Shown piece by piece: positions 47,001 through 55,510 of a stretch of DNA of 64,000 nt. The notes beneath the pieces were generated by a model. That model worked only from the letters and a program-made list of their open reading frames with translations. It searched no databases and had not been told where the DNA came from. Within the stretch, counting starts at the first letter, position 1. Every line of letters begins with the position of its first letter. This stretch comes from Hemicordylus capensis (taxonomy: Eukaryota; Chordata; Lepidosauria; Squamata; Cordylidae), in contig NC_069658.1 of assembly GCF_027244095.1 (NCBI RefSeq), forward strand, positions 263,136,687-263,200,686, read 5' to 3'. The position numbers and the translations under genes were made by a program.

Positions 47001-47514
47001 GGACTTGCTTCTGGATCCGGAAACAGCCAACCACCTCCTCATTCTCTCTGCTGACCTAAAGAGTGTGAGGATGGGCTGCAGAAAGCAAGATCTACCTGAC
47101 AACCCCAAACGCTTTGATACCAATTCCCGAGTTCTGGCTTCAGAGGGATTCAAGACAGGGAGGCATTATTGGGAGGTGGAAGTGGGGAGTGCAGATGGTT
47201 GGGCCTTTGGAGTGGCCAAGGAATCGGTGCGAAGGAAAGGATTGACTCAGTTTTGTCCTGAGGAGGGTATCTGGGCATTGCAGCAAAATAGTGGGCGGTT
47301 TTGGGCTGTTACGACCCCTCAGCGCACTCCAATTTTCCTGACTGAGAGGATCAACAAAATTAGAGTCTACTTAGACTATGAAGGAGAAGAGGTGTCTTTC
47401 TACAATGCAGAGAACATGCAGCACATTTTTACATTTAACATCTCCTTCACAGAAAGGGTGTTTCCACTCTTTTCAGTTTGCTCCACTGTAACTTACATTA
47501 AACTTTGCTCCTGA
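29766..47514 (+). CDS. TRIM gene B: RING/B-box/coiled-coil/PRY-SPRY E3 ubiquitin ligase
   Basis: Seven coding exons join to 1425 nt (474 aa plus stop): 29766-30182, 35295-35390, 38223-38453, 43110-43132, 43809-43924, 45418-45444, 47000-47514. All introns are GT-AG with consistent phases. RING: about residues 16-60 ([17 protein letters not shown]). B-box 2: about 92-131 (CEKH, YCKDD, CVVC, HRPH). Coiled coil: exons 2-3. PRY/SPRY: about 304-474 ([35 protein letters not shown]). The family is class IV TRIM of the TRIM7/TRIM27/TRIM39 type. It is a tandem paralogue of TRIM A, same strand, 2.7 kb apart. The exact orthologue is undetermined. An in-frame upstream ATG at 29637 would add 43 residues; 29766 has the better context (gagccATGg). 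Confidence 0.92.
30260..30490 (-). mobile_element. tRNA-type SINE with Bov-B-like tail (copy 2)
   Basis: Minus orientation. The tail 'gtcgactcctgg' is at the left, the body 'gtttaccattgccatctccc' follows, and a tRNA-like box B 'ggggatttgaacc' lies near 30455. It lies in TRIM B intron 1. Confidence 0.72.
30815..31060. repeat. Unclassified interspersed repeat (copy 2)
   Basis: Begins 'ttatataccgcttttcaacc' and includes 'ctcacaatctaaaaa', 'gatgctgtgctggggat' and 'gaatcaccacttttaaaa'. Homologous to 4172-4360. The start resembles a LINE 3' tail. Confidence 0.5.
31090..31300 (-). repeat. tRNA-type SINE ('ccctgtgaggtaggttaggctgag' family)
   Basis: Minus orientation. Contains 'caaccctgtgaggtaggtta' and a decayed box B ('gatttgaactaggg'). 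Same family as the plus-strand copy at 40770-41030. Confidence 0.5.
31300..33110. other. TRIM B intron 1, no gene recognised
   Basis: A SINE-body fragment near 31880-32000 ('cagtattgtctaaactgactggcag'). The rest is unclassified. Confidence 0.4.
33112..33364 (+). mobile_element. RTE/Bov-B LINE 3' end (second copy)
   Basis: Encodes [22 protein letters not shown] then [24 protein letters not shown], the Bov-B C-terminus. It ends in a (CAAT)n run at 33341-33364. It is shorter than the copy at 12985. Confidence 0.8.
33778..33918. mobile_element. hAT MITE ('actacaactccca' family)
   Basis: 141-bp palindrome with core 'ggctggggatgatgggagtt' and right end GGGAGCCCCTG. The flanks cattagaa and tattagaa match at 7 of 8. 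It lies in TRIM B intron 1. Confidence 0.85.
34395..34700 (+). mobile_element. 5S-headed SINE, composite copy
   Basis: The head 'ctttgctaagcagaatatgc' is a decayed 5S-like region. The middle has a tRNA-like segment ('gctagagcatctgcttgcatgc', 'ggtcccatgttcactctctgg'). The tail is 'actgagctaaatggaccaatgg ... ggcagcttcc'. The 5S-like and tRNA-like parts may be a natural composite or two fused copies. Confidence 0.6.
34968..35090. mobile_element. hAT MITE (diverged 'actacaact' family)
   Basis: 123-bp palindrome starting CAGGGACTCTCAGAC and ending TTTGAGAGCCCTG. The flanks tgttagcc and tgctaaca match at 5 of 8. It lies just 200 bp before TRIM B exon 2. Confidence 0.75.
35295..35390 (+). CDS. TRIM B exon 2 (coiled coil, 96 nt)
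   Basis: Acceptor ttaatcatag, donor GTGGGT. It reads [20 protein letters not shown] and on to SQDLL. Standard 96-nt size. Confidence 0.92.
35391..38222. other. TRIM B intron 2, no gene recognised
   Basis: Largely unclassified. LINE-tail-like stretches on the minus strand occur near 36350-36440 ('ttatataccatttttaaaatc') and 37500-37660 ('aaatttatttgttagcccc'). Confidence 0.45.
38223..38453 (+). CDS. TRIM B exon 3 (coiled coil, 231 nt)
   Basis: Acceptor ctctcaaag, donor GTAAGA. 77 codons from [20 protein letters not shown] to PVLDFLK. Exactly the usual size for this exon. Confidence 0.93.
38975..39180 (-). repeat. SINE tail fragment
   Basis: Contains 'aacataggaagctgccttctactgagtcagag', the 5S-headed SINE tail in minus orientation. 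The body is truncated near 39140. Confidence 0.5.
39315..39560 (+). mobile_element. tRNA-type SINE with Bov-B-like tail (copy 3)
   Basis: The head is 'atggcacagcggagaag', box B is 'gttgccggttcgaattcc', and the body 'gaaaggcatcatctcatatt' follows. The tail is 'cgactcgacagcac'. It lies in TRIM B intron 3. Confidence 0.75.
40470..40665. repeat. Minisatellite inside an interspersed repeat
   Basis: An interspersed repeat ('ctgctggatcagaccaaagg' near 40478) leads into a tandem array (40539-40660). In it 'gatgcatctgggaatcctgc' and 'aagtggggaaaagagggc' recur, with 12-18 nt sub-repeats. Confidence 0.75.
40770..41030 (+). mobile_element. tRNA-type SINE with (TAA)n tail
   Basis: Box B is 'gagttcaaatccccattc'. 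The body has 'gactctgggccagtcac' and 'cagcctaacctacttcacagg'. The tail is 'agcgggatataaatg', then about 17 TAA units (40978-41028). The tail resembles the L2 3' end. Confidence 0.65.
41983..42233 (-). mobile_element. tRNA-type SINE with Bov-B-like tail (copy 4, with target duplication)
   Basis: Minus orientation and full length. It is flanked by the perfect 14-bp direct repeat tgcatgagatggta (41969-41982, 42234-42247), as expected for LINE-mediated retroposition. The best-defined copy of its family here. Confidence 0.88.
43110..43132 (+). CDS. TRIM B exon 4 (23 nt)
   Basis: Acceptor cccttctag, donor GTATGG. It reads DVTSAII plus two bases. Confidence 0.88.
43809..43924 (+). CDS. TRIM B exon 5 (116 nt)
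   Basis: Acceptor atatgttag, donor GTAAAG. It reads [19 protein letters not shown] and on to VLKKFK, ending in phase 1. Confidence 0.85.
44036..44322 (+). mobile_element. 5S-rRNA-headed SINE (best copy)
   Basis: GCTAAGCAGGGT (44078-44089) followed by CCTGGTT and then ATGGAGAC matches the internal promoter region of vertebrate 5S rRNA in order and spacing. The tail is 'agtctgtgtagacaat ... ggcagcttcc'. It lies in TRIM B intron 5. Confidence 0.8.
44443..45093 (+). mobile_element. L2-clade LINE 3' region
   Basis: The plus strand encodes [22 protein letters not shown]-like blocks in broken frames, then the C-terminal block. The 3' tail 'gggcggtgtacaaat' ends in (AAAT)n at 45069-45093. Confidence 0.8.
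45418..45444 (+). CDS. TRIM B exon 6 (27 nt, alternative 36 nt)
   Basis: Acceptor tcttttcag. It reads DHLRDELGK, then donor GTGAGA at 45445. A second donor GTAAAT at 45454 would extend the exon by nine bases (adding three residues, GEK) without changing phase. Both are plausible donors. Confidence 0.83.
45960..46040. repeat. End fragment of a TAGGGATGTGC-family hAT element
   Basis: Contains 'actgaaccggttcgg' and ends 'gtgtacatcccta', the inverted TAGGGATGTAC terminus. The partner arm is absent. Confidence 0.45.
46045..46999. other. TRIM B intron 6, distal part, no gene recognised
   Basis: Includes 46510-46700, a palindromic repeat related to 22490-22640: both share 'ccagactaatgaagc' and 'tatgtccc', and here the 'gggacatattttcagg' arm is inverted. 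Confidence 0.4.
47000..47514 (+). CDS. TRIM B exon 7 (PRY/SPRY) and stop
   Basis: Acceptor ctacccactag. It encodes the complete PRY/SPRY domain from [14 protein letters not shown] to [28 protein letters not shown] and VSFYNAE are visible. Confidence 0.93.
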
Positions 47515-49800
47515 AATGAATTGGTGTTGAGCTGAGGTATTGGGCTGTGTATGTGCATGCACACATACAGCAAAGTACCACTCACTTTTCCTGCCAAGAA
47601 TTCACTGAGAACAACTGAGGTCCTAATCACATGACTATGAGATATGTGATAGCTGCACTTGAAAAGCCTGTGCAAAGGGGCCTCCAGGTTGTGGCAAGCT
47701 AGGTGTGCATGCCCTCTGCTGGCGTGTTAAAATATGGCACTTACCAGTGTGCATGCGTTGAAAGCTAAGCCCTGTGCACGGCAGTGGGTTGCACAACTGA
47801 TTTGCCATGGACACCCAAGGGTCATGTGAATTAGGCCTTGATTTATTTAGTCATAGATCTGTGAGCTGCTGTTCCCTACCCCAAGTCCCATTGTTACTGG
47901 TGCTAGATGTATCTCTTTCTTGCGTGCCTGAAAGTAGAGAAGAACATATTTATTGAGGTGCATAGTTTTCTCTTCCATTTGGCAGCCCTCAGATAGGCAA
48001 CTATCTGTAAACCGCCCTGATCCATTTTGGAAGGGCAGTATAGAAATTGAATGAATAAATGAATAAATAATAATAGTGTCCCCATTTTACAGATGGGATT
48101 GTTGTGCCTGAAAGGTGATGGGGCTGGAACTACATCTGAAATCTTGGCTTTTTACCCAAGCTTTTATATGATTGTCTCTATTGCTGCTTCTTTGTATTTT
48201 GTATAGTTATCTTATGCTTGTATTTTAAATCTTTTTAACCAGATCTATGTTTTTATATTTTAGCTTAATATTTTAACTGTGTAATTTTTATAGTCTTGTT
48301 TTAATTTTTGTGTGAACCGCCTTGGGATTGTTTTAATGAAAGGCGGTATACAAATTTAACAATCAATCAATGAATCAATATTACTGCAGGATTAATATCA
48401 GTGCTAGTACTCAGAACAATCACCTGTTTTTCTCCTTACCATTGTGTGGGCATGTTGAAATTTTATACTGAGTATTTGCTTCATTTCTAGTCATTTCTCC
48501 ACCTCAGGTTGTATCCAAAGAAAGTGAATCCCAACCAAGTTCCTCTGGAATTCATGGGATTAATTTAGTCAATGACTATCTTATTTCACTGATTTCAATG
48601 TGCTCAGTCAGGATTTACTTGCTTTGAACACAATCCCTTGTTTTGGGTCAGTGGAATTATCTACACTAAAGACTTAAACGGATTCAGATCCCTCTTCCCT
48701 GGGAACTACAGTTCTGTGAGGGTCTAAGGATTTCTTCTAGAGACTTCTCTGCACCCTTGCCAAACGATAGTTCCTAGGATTCTTGAGGAGGGGGTCGTGA
48801 CAGTTAGTTTGATATTAAGCTGATGCATGTATGGAAATACACAATGTCTTTGACATTGTCTTATCTGTGGAGGAGTCCATTTTAAGTAATGGATTCCACT
48901 TTTAGCTCTTGATGCAAGCATGATTTGTACACTGCATGTCTGTTAGTATTTTGTACCTGATTTTTTTTAATTCTATGAAACAGAACTGATTGTCCAACGG
49001 GCTTTTGAGACCTGCTGATTGTTGAAAGCCCTCTGCAAGTAAAACCTGAAGACATGACCTGATTTCCTCTTCTCCCCCCACCCCCACCTCATGTACCTTA
49101 TTTTTGCCATGCTCTCTGCCTAGTCTTGGTCATTGTTAATACAGTTTAGTGGGATGGGCAGCTAGGTTGCTCTTGAATCATCTTGGAATGCTTCTCTGCT
49201 ACTCAATTCTCCACATGTTTACTTGGAAGTAAGCCTCACAGCATTCAGTGGAGCTTACTTCCAGGAAGTTGTGCACAGGATTGCAGCCTTTGCATAAGAC
49301 TGCTGTCTTAAAGTCACATCCATTTGCAGGGTGGGAACTGGTATGCTTGAATATGAGCTGGAGCAAGAGAGGTGGTTGACAAGGATAGTAAATGGCTGAG
49401 AGGGAAAGTTGAACATGTCAATACCTGGGCTGATGTAGCAATGAATTTAGAACTGTGTAATACCCTACAATGTATTTGCTTCTATGCCCTTGTAATCCTT
49501 GCTCAGTCTGTATATTTGTAAATAAACTCATTATTACAGAGACAACGTAAGTCTTTAGTGCTCTTTCCTCCAAAGGAAACTGACCTTGTAAAGGCTATCC
49601 TGAACTACATGTGGCTCAGGGAATGAGGGGTGGATGAGAAGCATATAATTTTAAATAAAGGACCATGCATTTGGGATACACAGTCACTGATCCTTTCCAA
49701 CTTCACAATATTCATGAATGACATGATGTGGAAAATTACTTAAAGCAGTCCCACTGAGATTACAAATAGTTTTGGTAAGAACTGATCTGCCTACTTTCCT
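47515..49800. other. Gene-free region with LINE tails
   Basis: Two LINE 3' tails on the plus strand: about 48000-48075 ('gggcagtatagaaattg' then ATGAATAA repeats) and about 48140-48380 ('aaccgccttgggattg', 'ggcggtatacaaatttaac', then ATCA repeats). The rest is unclassified. It includes the TRIM B 3' region. Confidence 0.5.
49521..49526 (+). promoter_or_regulatory. Candidate distal polyadenylation signal for TRIM B
   Basis: AATAAA about 2 kb after the TRIM B stop, in 'ttgtaaataaactcattatt'. It is outside obvious LINE tails, unlike earlier AATAAA matches. Use is unproven. Confidence 0.3.
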
Positions 49801-49805
49801 TTCAT

Positions 49806-50415
49806 TATTCCTACAACTAGACTAAATTTGGTCCAAATTGGTTAGGCAGTTCACAAGTTAGCCCACTTTTGCATGAAACGTTCACACACACACCATCTTT
49901 AATTGAGGTGGATGGTATCACAAACTATGCCTTTGAGGTGTTCCTACAACTGTACCAAATTTGGTCCAAATCAGTTCCCGCTTGTACCTCAAATGTTTGT
50001 GTGTCCGCCATCTTGAACTGGGGTGGATGACATCACAAAATATGCTGTTGAGGTGTACCTTTGTGTCACTCACTACAACTGCATCAAATTTGGCCCAAAT
50101 CGGTTAGGCAGTCCACAAGTTAGCCCACTCGCACCTCAGACATTCACACATCGGCCATCTTGAATTGGGGTGGATGACATCACCACAAATGACAACATTG
50201 AGGTGTCCCTATGTGTCCCCACAAGTGTACCCAAATTGGTTCAAATCAGGTGGTTCATAAGTTAGCCCACTTGTGCCTCAAACGTTTAGGTGTCCACCAT
50301 CTTGAACTGGGGTGGATGATATCATCACAAACCACATCATTAAGGTGTCCATATGTGTCCCTGCAACTGTACCCAATTTGGTTCATTTTGGTCCAGGCAT
50401 TGCTAAGTTGATAGG
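49806..50415. repeat. Tandem array of about 145-bp units
   Basis: About 4.4 diverged head-to-tail units. Each starts near 'acaactgtaccaaatttggt', continues 'agttagcccact', then 'ccatcttgaactggggtgga' or a variant, 'gatgacatcac' and 'ttgaggtgtcc'. Starts lie near 49813, 49945, 50074, 50220 and 50361. Not one of the interspersed families above. Confidence 0.82.
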
Positions 50416-50869
50416 AGGACACATGGACACAGAATGCCAGAGGTGATGTCATAAGCTTCTTTCCTTAAGGAAAATAGGCTAAAAAGGACAAGTTAGGCAT
50501 TGCTTAACCTGCCCTTTTCATTTCAATTGGACTATTTTGAATAATTTCCCTCATTGTGGCCATAAGACGACAATTGCTCAAACGTTTGAAATCTTTTAAA
50601 TAATTCTTTTACATGTTGGCAAACAAATGCTACCTTTGGGTATGGAGAAATCTTCTGAGGACACATGATATGTTTATTTGGATGGAACCCTAACATTCAG
50701 AGATAATTTCATTTCTTCCTTGGGGGAGCCCTGAAAGCTGTCATATACGGAGAGAATTTCTACCTTGAAGAAACCTATCTGCATCAGGCTAGTTCAAAAC
50801 TTATTAAGTTGGACAATACAAATCAAGCCAAAATGTGGGTTTGACAGCTTTTCATAGTCCAGATAAGGG

Positions 50870-51455
50870 AAACAAAAAGGTTTGGTTCGAATTTGAATCA
50901 ATTTGAACCAAACTGCATTGCACCAAACCGGTTCAATTGAACTGACTGGCCAGTCCGGTCCATTCAGGCAAAGTGGTTTGGCAGCAATACTTGTAAAGGG
51001 GAATGTGGTGAGAATTCCCCTTTATAAGTAAAGGGGTGGGGGCGTGGCAAGAAACGTTGTTGAAGTCTCTCACTCGGCTCTCCAATTGCTGCTTTCCCCA
51101 CTCCCACCCCCATCCAAATTGCCAGCTGGATTGTTCTTAAAACACAGGCTGCCTGAGTGGTGGCATGGTTCCGAGCTCCCCGGATGTTCAGAGGCCATTT
51201 GTGTGGTCTCTGCACATGCGCGGAGGCCGGAACTGCACTGCTGCCATGCGGGCAGCCGGTGTTTTAAGAGCAATCTGGTGGCGATATGGCTGGGGATGGG
51301 GGCAGTGAGTGGTGGGGAGCGGCAAGCTGGGTAATAGACTTTTAACAACCTTTCTTGCAATTCCCTCTTGATGTATAACCAGTTCAACTGAACCGCTGAA
51401 CTGGCCCAATTCATTGTGAACTGGTTCTACGTCAAACAGTTTGTGCCCACCTCTC
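50870..51455. mobile_element. Fold-back hAT-type element, ends unclear
   Basis: The outer parts carry inverted 'aactgaaccg/cggttcaattgaact'-type blocks. The inner parts carry 'cttgtaaaggggaat' (near 50990) and 'ttgcaattccc' near 51356. Resembles the 21652-22378 element. No target duplication found. Confidence 0.55.
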
Positions 51456-51934
51456 ATTCCAGAAAGGGCTTAAGTTGGAATGTTGAGCTGGAGAGGGGCT
51501 AGTTGACCTCAGACTAGTCGAGACATGATTTAGAGTTCTTCACCCCAAAATCGGGATGAACTCAGACCATTGGCTGAGCAAATCTGGGATGACTGGAGAG
51601 ATTCTCCACCCCTCTCCTCCAGCTCTTTGTCAGCCTACCCCTTTACTTGCCACTCCCCATTGCAGTGGGGTGACAGGGCAGCAGGGATATTGTAGAGGGA
51701 GAAGGGAGACTTTCCCCCTGTGCCCAGACAAAATGTGGCAGGGTGTTGCTGTACAATAGCCAAAATACATTGCAGTAGCCCTTGGGGAAGCTCCAGATCC
51801 CAAGGGCCGCTGTGACTTTGCTGCAGAACAGTGTGTAGACTGGGAGAAGAGGAGTGGGAGGGAAAGGGCCATGGGCCCTGTGTGGCAGCTCAGCCACTTT
51901 TTCCTGGCAGGAGTGGGCAAAGTCTCCCTCTACT

Positions 51935-52128
51935 CAGAAGTGCTCCTAGGTAAATTTGGAACCTGGCCCTAAAGGATTTGGGAGGCCCCGCCCTCCCGCC
52001 CATACACAGTATTTTTAACACGACCATACCACCCGGGACAAACTAAAAAGGATTTGGGGGCCCCCAAGGGGTGTGGAGGCCCTGGACTTGGGCCCAGAAT
52101 GGGCTCTGGGGAACTCAGAGCGCCTCTG
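51935..52128. mobile_element. MITE of the CAGAGG-ended family (copy C)
   Basis: Starts CAGAAGTGCTCCTAGGTAA and ends AGAGCGCCTCTG, 194 bp. The flanks cctctact (51927-51934) and cctcttct (52129-52136) match at 7 of 8, supporting an 8-bp target duplication. Confidence 0.8.
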
Positions 52129-52244
52129 CCTCTTCTACCCATGTCAGCACTGCGCACTTTGCCAGCTCACTACTGCGGAGACCAGTAAGAAAAGGGTAGG
52201 GCGTGGACGGGAAGGCTAGGAAGGGGGGAGTGGAGAACGAAAGG

Positions 52245-52330
52245 ATGGGGCTGTCGCTCAGCAGAAGAGCGTCTGCCTTACATGCAAACTCAGGTCCCAG
52301 GTGAGGTTCCTCCCAAACGAGATGTGATGG
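52245..52330 (+). repeat. SINE head fragment (tRNA-like)
   Basis: 'ggggctgtcgctcagcagaag' resembles box A and 'aggtcccaggtgaggttcc' is a decayed box B. No tail follows. Confidence 0.4.
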
Positions 52331-52944
52331 CAGAGAATGATCTGCAGTCAGATTTCCTTATGTCTTTGTCTTTGGGCAGGGGGAGGAGGAGATAATTTTA
52401 TCAGGGCGATAGTGTCGAGGGAAGAGGGGTGACGGTTAACTCTCTCCCCCACAAGCCACTCTCCCAATTTAGACCCTCCCACCTGCTGCAAGCTGCTATT
52501 AGCTACAAAGGGGAAAGGGCAGGGACGATACAGGATGACTGTGAAAGGACAGCAGCTGTGTTGATACCACAGAACGAAGACAAAAAGAGAGTGAGTGACA
52601 GAAAAGAGCCAGCAGATCTAGTCGATGATCCGGCTGAGTGATATTTCAAATGGGGAAACCAAACTATTTTTTTGGAACAAGGGTGTGTCAGGCCAAGGCG
52701 TTTAGAGAGAGAACAAAAGGAAACATAAATTCCACATTCTTCATCTTCAAGCTTACCTGTCCACGACTTTGGCCTGAAATAAGTGTTCTGTATGTCTAGA
52801 AAACCTGGTTCCAGCATCATCAACATGTGTTGGTTCAGTAAAGCGTAGTTTTGCTTACTATGTGAACACAAGCGCATAATTCGCCTGCTTCGAACGTCGT
52901 TTTGGTATTCCCTGAATGAATGATTTGGAAGTAGTACAGTATTT

Positions 52945-53060
52945 TTTGTTTGTTTATTTTTTGTTTTACATTTTATATCCCGCTCTTCCTCCAAGGAGCC
53001 CAGAACGGTGTACTACATGCTTAAGTTTCTCCTCACAACAACTTTGTGAAGTATCTGATG
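52945..53060 (-). repeat. SINE fragment (agcgggatataaa family)
   Basis: The 'ttatatcccgctcttcctcc' tail and 'gtgtactacatgcttaagtttct' body are in minus orientation. Same family as 40770-41030. Confidence 0.5.
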
Positions 53061-53159
53061 TTGGAGTATTTGCTGAAGGAAAGTGGGTGTTAACATTATA
53101 AGTCGCTTGGCTGGGAGAGCCCTGGGATATATCTTTTTCTTTAAAGTGCAACTTTAAAT

Positions 53160-53213
53160 AAAAACTTTCAACTTTCAACTCTGCTGAAAAACTTTCAACT
53201 TTCAACTCTGCTG
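53160..53213. repeat. Perfect 27-bp tandem duplication
   Basis: Two identical 27-nt units (53160-53186, 53187-53213), each containing 'actttcaactttcaactctg'. Confidence 0.92.
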
Positions 53214-53530
53214 AACCTGAGAACCATTCACTTGTTTTATACATTCTGGTCGGCAGATGGCACTGTTCAGAAGGAATGTATTCCTGGGTATGTAAGAGTA
53301 GCGGAGGGTGAGTCTGCCTTTTTGTACACTGCCTTGAAGCTGCTTCCTAGATAAATTACGGAGCGACACAGTGCAGGATTTTGGGTTGGTTTCAGTGCAG
53401 AGAGACCCCCAAATAGCCGAACAACACGGTTCAATGTTGTTAGATAAACAAATGAACATTGCATGTTGCAATAGAACACAGAGGCAAATGTAGTCTTGTC
53501 TAAAGAAAACAGCAGCGTATTTAACATGTA

Positions 53531-53603
53531 GGCTCCATAGCTCAGGGGTTAGAGCACTGGTCTTGTAAACCAGGGGTCGCGAGTTCAAATCTCGCTGGGG
53601 CCT
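53531..53603 (+). tRNA. tRNA-Thr (anticodon TGT)
   Basis: 73 nt, full cloverleaf. The acceptor stem GGCTCCA pairs TGGGGCC with one wobble pair. Anticodon arm CTGGT-CTTGTAA-ACCAG. T arm GCGAG-TTCAAAT-CTCGC. Discriminator T. Box A (tagctcaggggttagagc) and box B (gagttcaaatc) are intact. No intron. CCA is not encoded, as is normal in eukaryotes. It matches vertebrate Thr-TGT from memory. Confidence 0.97.
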
Positions 53604-53607
53604 CATC

Positions 53608-53611
53608 TTTT
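53608..53611 (+). terminator. RNA polymerase III terminator of tRNA-Thr
   Basis: A TTTT run 5 nt after the tRNA. Confidence 0.75.
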
Positions 53612-53614
53612 ATT

Positions 53615-54321
53615 TTCACTTTTTAAAATAAAATAAAATAGTTGATCACGAACGGCTTTTGATTACCCACATTAATTGATTGAAATATCATCTACAAACA
53701 TACTCCGATATTTCTAAAAATCAAATTAACAATATTGCGTTGTATCATCCGAAAATGTCTAATTAGTGGATTTAGAAATTTTGCTACCACCCCACTCTTG
53801 AATTCATACAACCTGCAATGTGCCGCTCACTGAGCCACAGCGGGAGAGAAAAACATAAAATAAAATATATATGTCTCTCCAGTCTTTTGTAATTTTTTAA
53901 TACTATGGTAACTTTAGATCAGAGTGGATAGCTGCTTCTAAAGAAATTCAATTTCTGGAAATCTTCCAAACTAACCGAGGAGCAGAGCAAAACGTCGAGG
54001 CAGTTATAGTTGCTTTCCAAATATTGATTAGGAAAATCTTCAGCACGCAAACTTTTCTCACGAGCACAGATTTTTCATTCGTTCCTTCCCCCCCATTGCA
54101 CCTTTTATAACTTGTTTCTCAGTTCTTCGAATATTAACCGAAATAATGTTAACCGTAGTTATAGTAAGAAGTGTGTGTGAATAGAAAATATACGTGATAA
54201 TAGTAGTAATAATAAAAAGAGGGGAGGAATAAAAAGCAGGAATAACTTCACAAATACTAGGAAGGGCATTACTCCACATGTAAGCTTCAAGTTAAATACA
54301 ACGATAGTGTTTTTCATCACT
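53615..54321. other. Spacer between tRNA genes, nothing recognised
   Basis: AT-rich spacer with no repeat signature or gene. Confidence 0.5.
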
Positions 54322-54393
54322 GGCTCGTTGGTCTAGGGGTATGATTCTCGCTTTGGGTGCGAGAGGTCCCGGGTTCAAATCCCGGACGAGCCC
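54322..54393 (+). tRNA. tRNA-Pro (anticodon TGG)
   Basis: 72 nt. The acceptor stem GGCTCGT pairs ACGAGCC, discriminator C. Anticodon arm TCGCT-TTGGGTG-CGAGA. T arm CCGGG-TTCAAAT-CCCGG. Both internal promoter boxes are intact and no intron is present. Confidence 0.97.
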
Positions 54394-54397
54394 CATC

Positions 54398-54402
54398 TTT
54401 TT
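54398..54402 (+). terminator. RNA polymerase III terminator of tRNA-Pro
   Basis: TTTTT 5 nt after the tRNA, with a longer backup T run near 54407-54418. Confidence 0.8.
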
Positions 54403-54429
54403 CAGATTTTTTTTTTTTAATTTTAAATT

Positions 54430-55080
54430 AAAAAGAGTATTGCCGCCACTTCTGCTGTATTTTTCTCCCCATCGGAATATATATTATTTTAATAAATGGT
54501 ATCTAAGTAGATACACAACCATTGCCTAGGATCCGGGAGACATTTTAAGGGACCAAAATCATTTCAGTATGTGTCGGGCCCAGGGTTCCTCCAGTTGGGG
54601 AAGATTTTGTATGAAATCAAAGGGAAATATTTATGACTGGCGGCGGTACATAACAACTACCAGACACAGAGCCCTCCTCTTCTTGAACAAAGTGGTAGAC
54701 GTTCTTATGCAAGTGAAAAATTCAGAGCAAAAGTGGATCTAGTTTAAAAGGTTCATGTAAACGCAGACAGATCTCGAGTTTGCTGTTGAAGGTAGACAAG
54801 AAGAGGATGTGAGAGAGGGGACTCTTCGCAGAACTCCTCATAGCAGTTTCCCTCTCTTATGAAGACATCCTCATTTCATATCTGCAGACTTTATGTTGCA
54901 GAGGATTTATTGTATGTGATAATAGCAGACTGTACGTAATCTATATAATTCACAAATACATATTTAGCTAATTTGAATATCACAACGTATATGAGATAAT
55001 TGCTTCCTCGTGTCATAATTTTTTTTAATTAAAAAAAAAATTGAAAAAGACTTTTAAGGATATTGAGTACAGAAAAAAGG
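54430..55080. other. Spacer between tRNA genes, nothing recognised
   Basis: AT-rich, no recognised element. Confidence 0.5.
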
Positions 55081-55087
55081 TGTGTCA

Positions 55088-55160
55088 GTTTCTGTAGTGT
55101 AGTGGTTATCACGTTCGCCTAACACGCGAAAGGTCCCCGGTTCGAAACCGGGCAGAAACA
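55088..55160 (+). tRNA. tRNA-Val (anticodon AAC)
   Basis: 73 nt. The acceptor stem GTTTCTG pairs CAGAAAC, discriminator A. Anticodon arm TTCGC-CTAACAC-GCGAA. T arm CCCGG-TTCGAAA-CCGGG. Intact boxes A and B, intronless. Confidence 0.97.
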
Positions 55161-55167
55161 GCTGTGG

Positions 55168-55172
55168 TTTTT
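55168..55172 (+). terminator. RNA polymerase III terminator of tRNA-Val
   Basis: TTTTT 7 nt after the tRNA. Confidence 0.75.
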
Positions 55173-55497
55173 GATTTTTGAATGAAAGGAAGAAAGAGTC
55201 TTCCTGTAATTCCCCAAAACAAAATCTTTTCTTTTCTTCTTCTGTTTCTTCCCCTCCCCCATTCATTAAATTCGATATTTGTTGGCCGCCAAAGCAGTGA
55301 GTTGGCGGCATAGTTGAGAGAATACAGTCCCTCGCCGGTACTCGGGTTCGTTTCGGTTTAACTCTGTTCTGAGCGATGATACTATCTCAGCAGGAACACC
55401 ATAATTAGAATTAGTATCATGTTCTGTAACTTAGTGCATGAGTTAAATAATATTTAAGAACATTTTGGGGTTTGGTGGAATGAATCATGCCAAATGC

Positions 55498-55502
55498 AAA
55501 AA
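55498..55502 (-). terminator. RNA polymerase III terminator of tRNA-Leu
   Basis: AAAAA on the plus strand, a T5 run on the minus strand, 8 nt past the tRNA 3' end. Confidence 0.75.
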
Positions 55503-55510
55503 TACGTTCT

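Noticed and set aside
8825-47514. Assigning specific names such as TRIM27, TRIM39 or TRIM7
   Set aside because: The architecture fits all of these and squamates have lineage-specific expansions. Sequence reading alone cannot separate orthology from paralogy.
49806-50415. Possible coding repeat array
   Set aside because: Units do not share an open frame and stops occur in all frames, so it is treated as non-coding tandem DNA.
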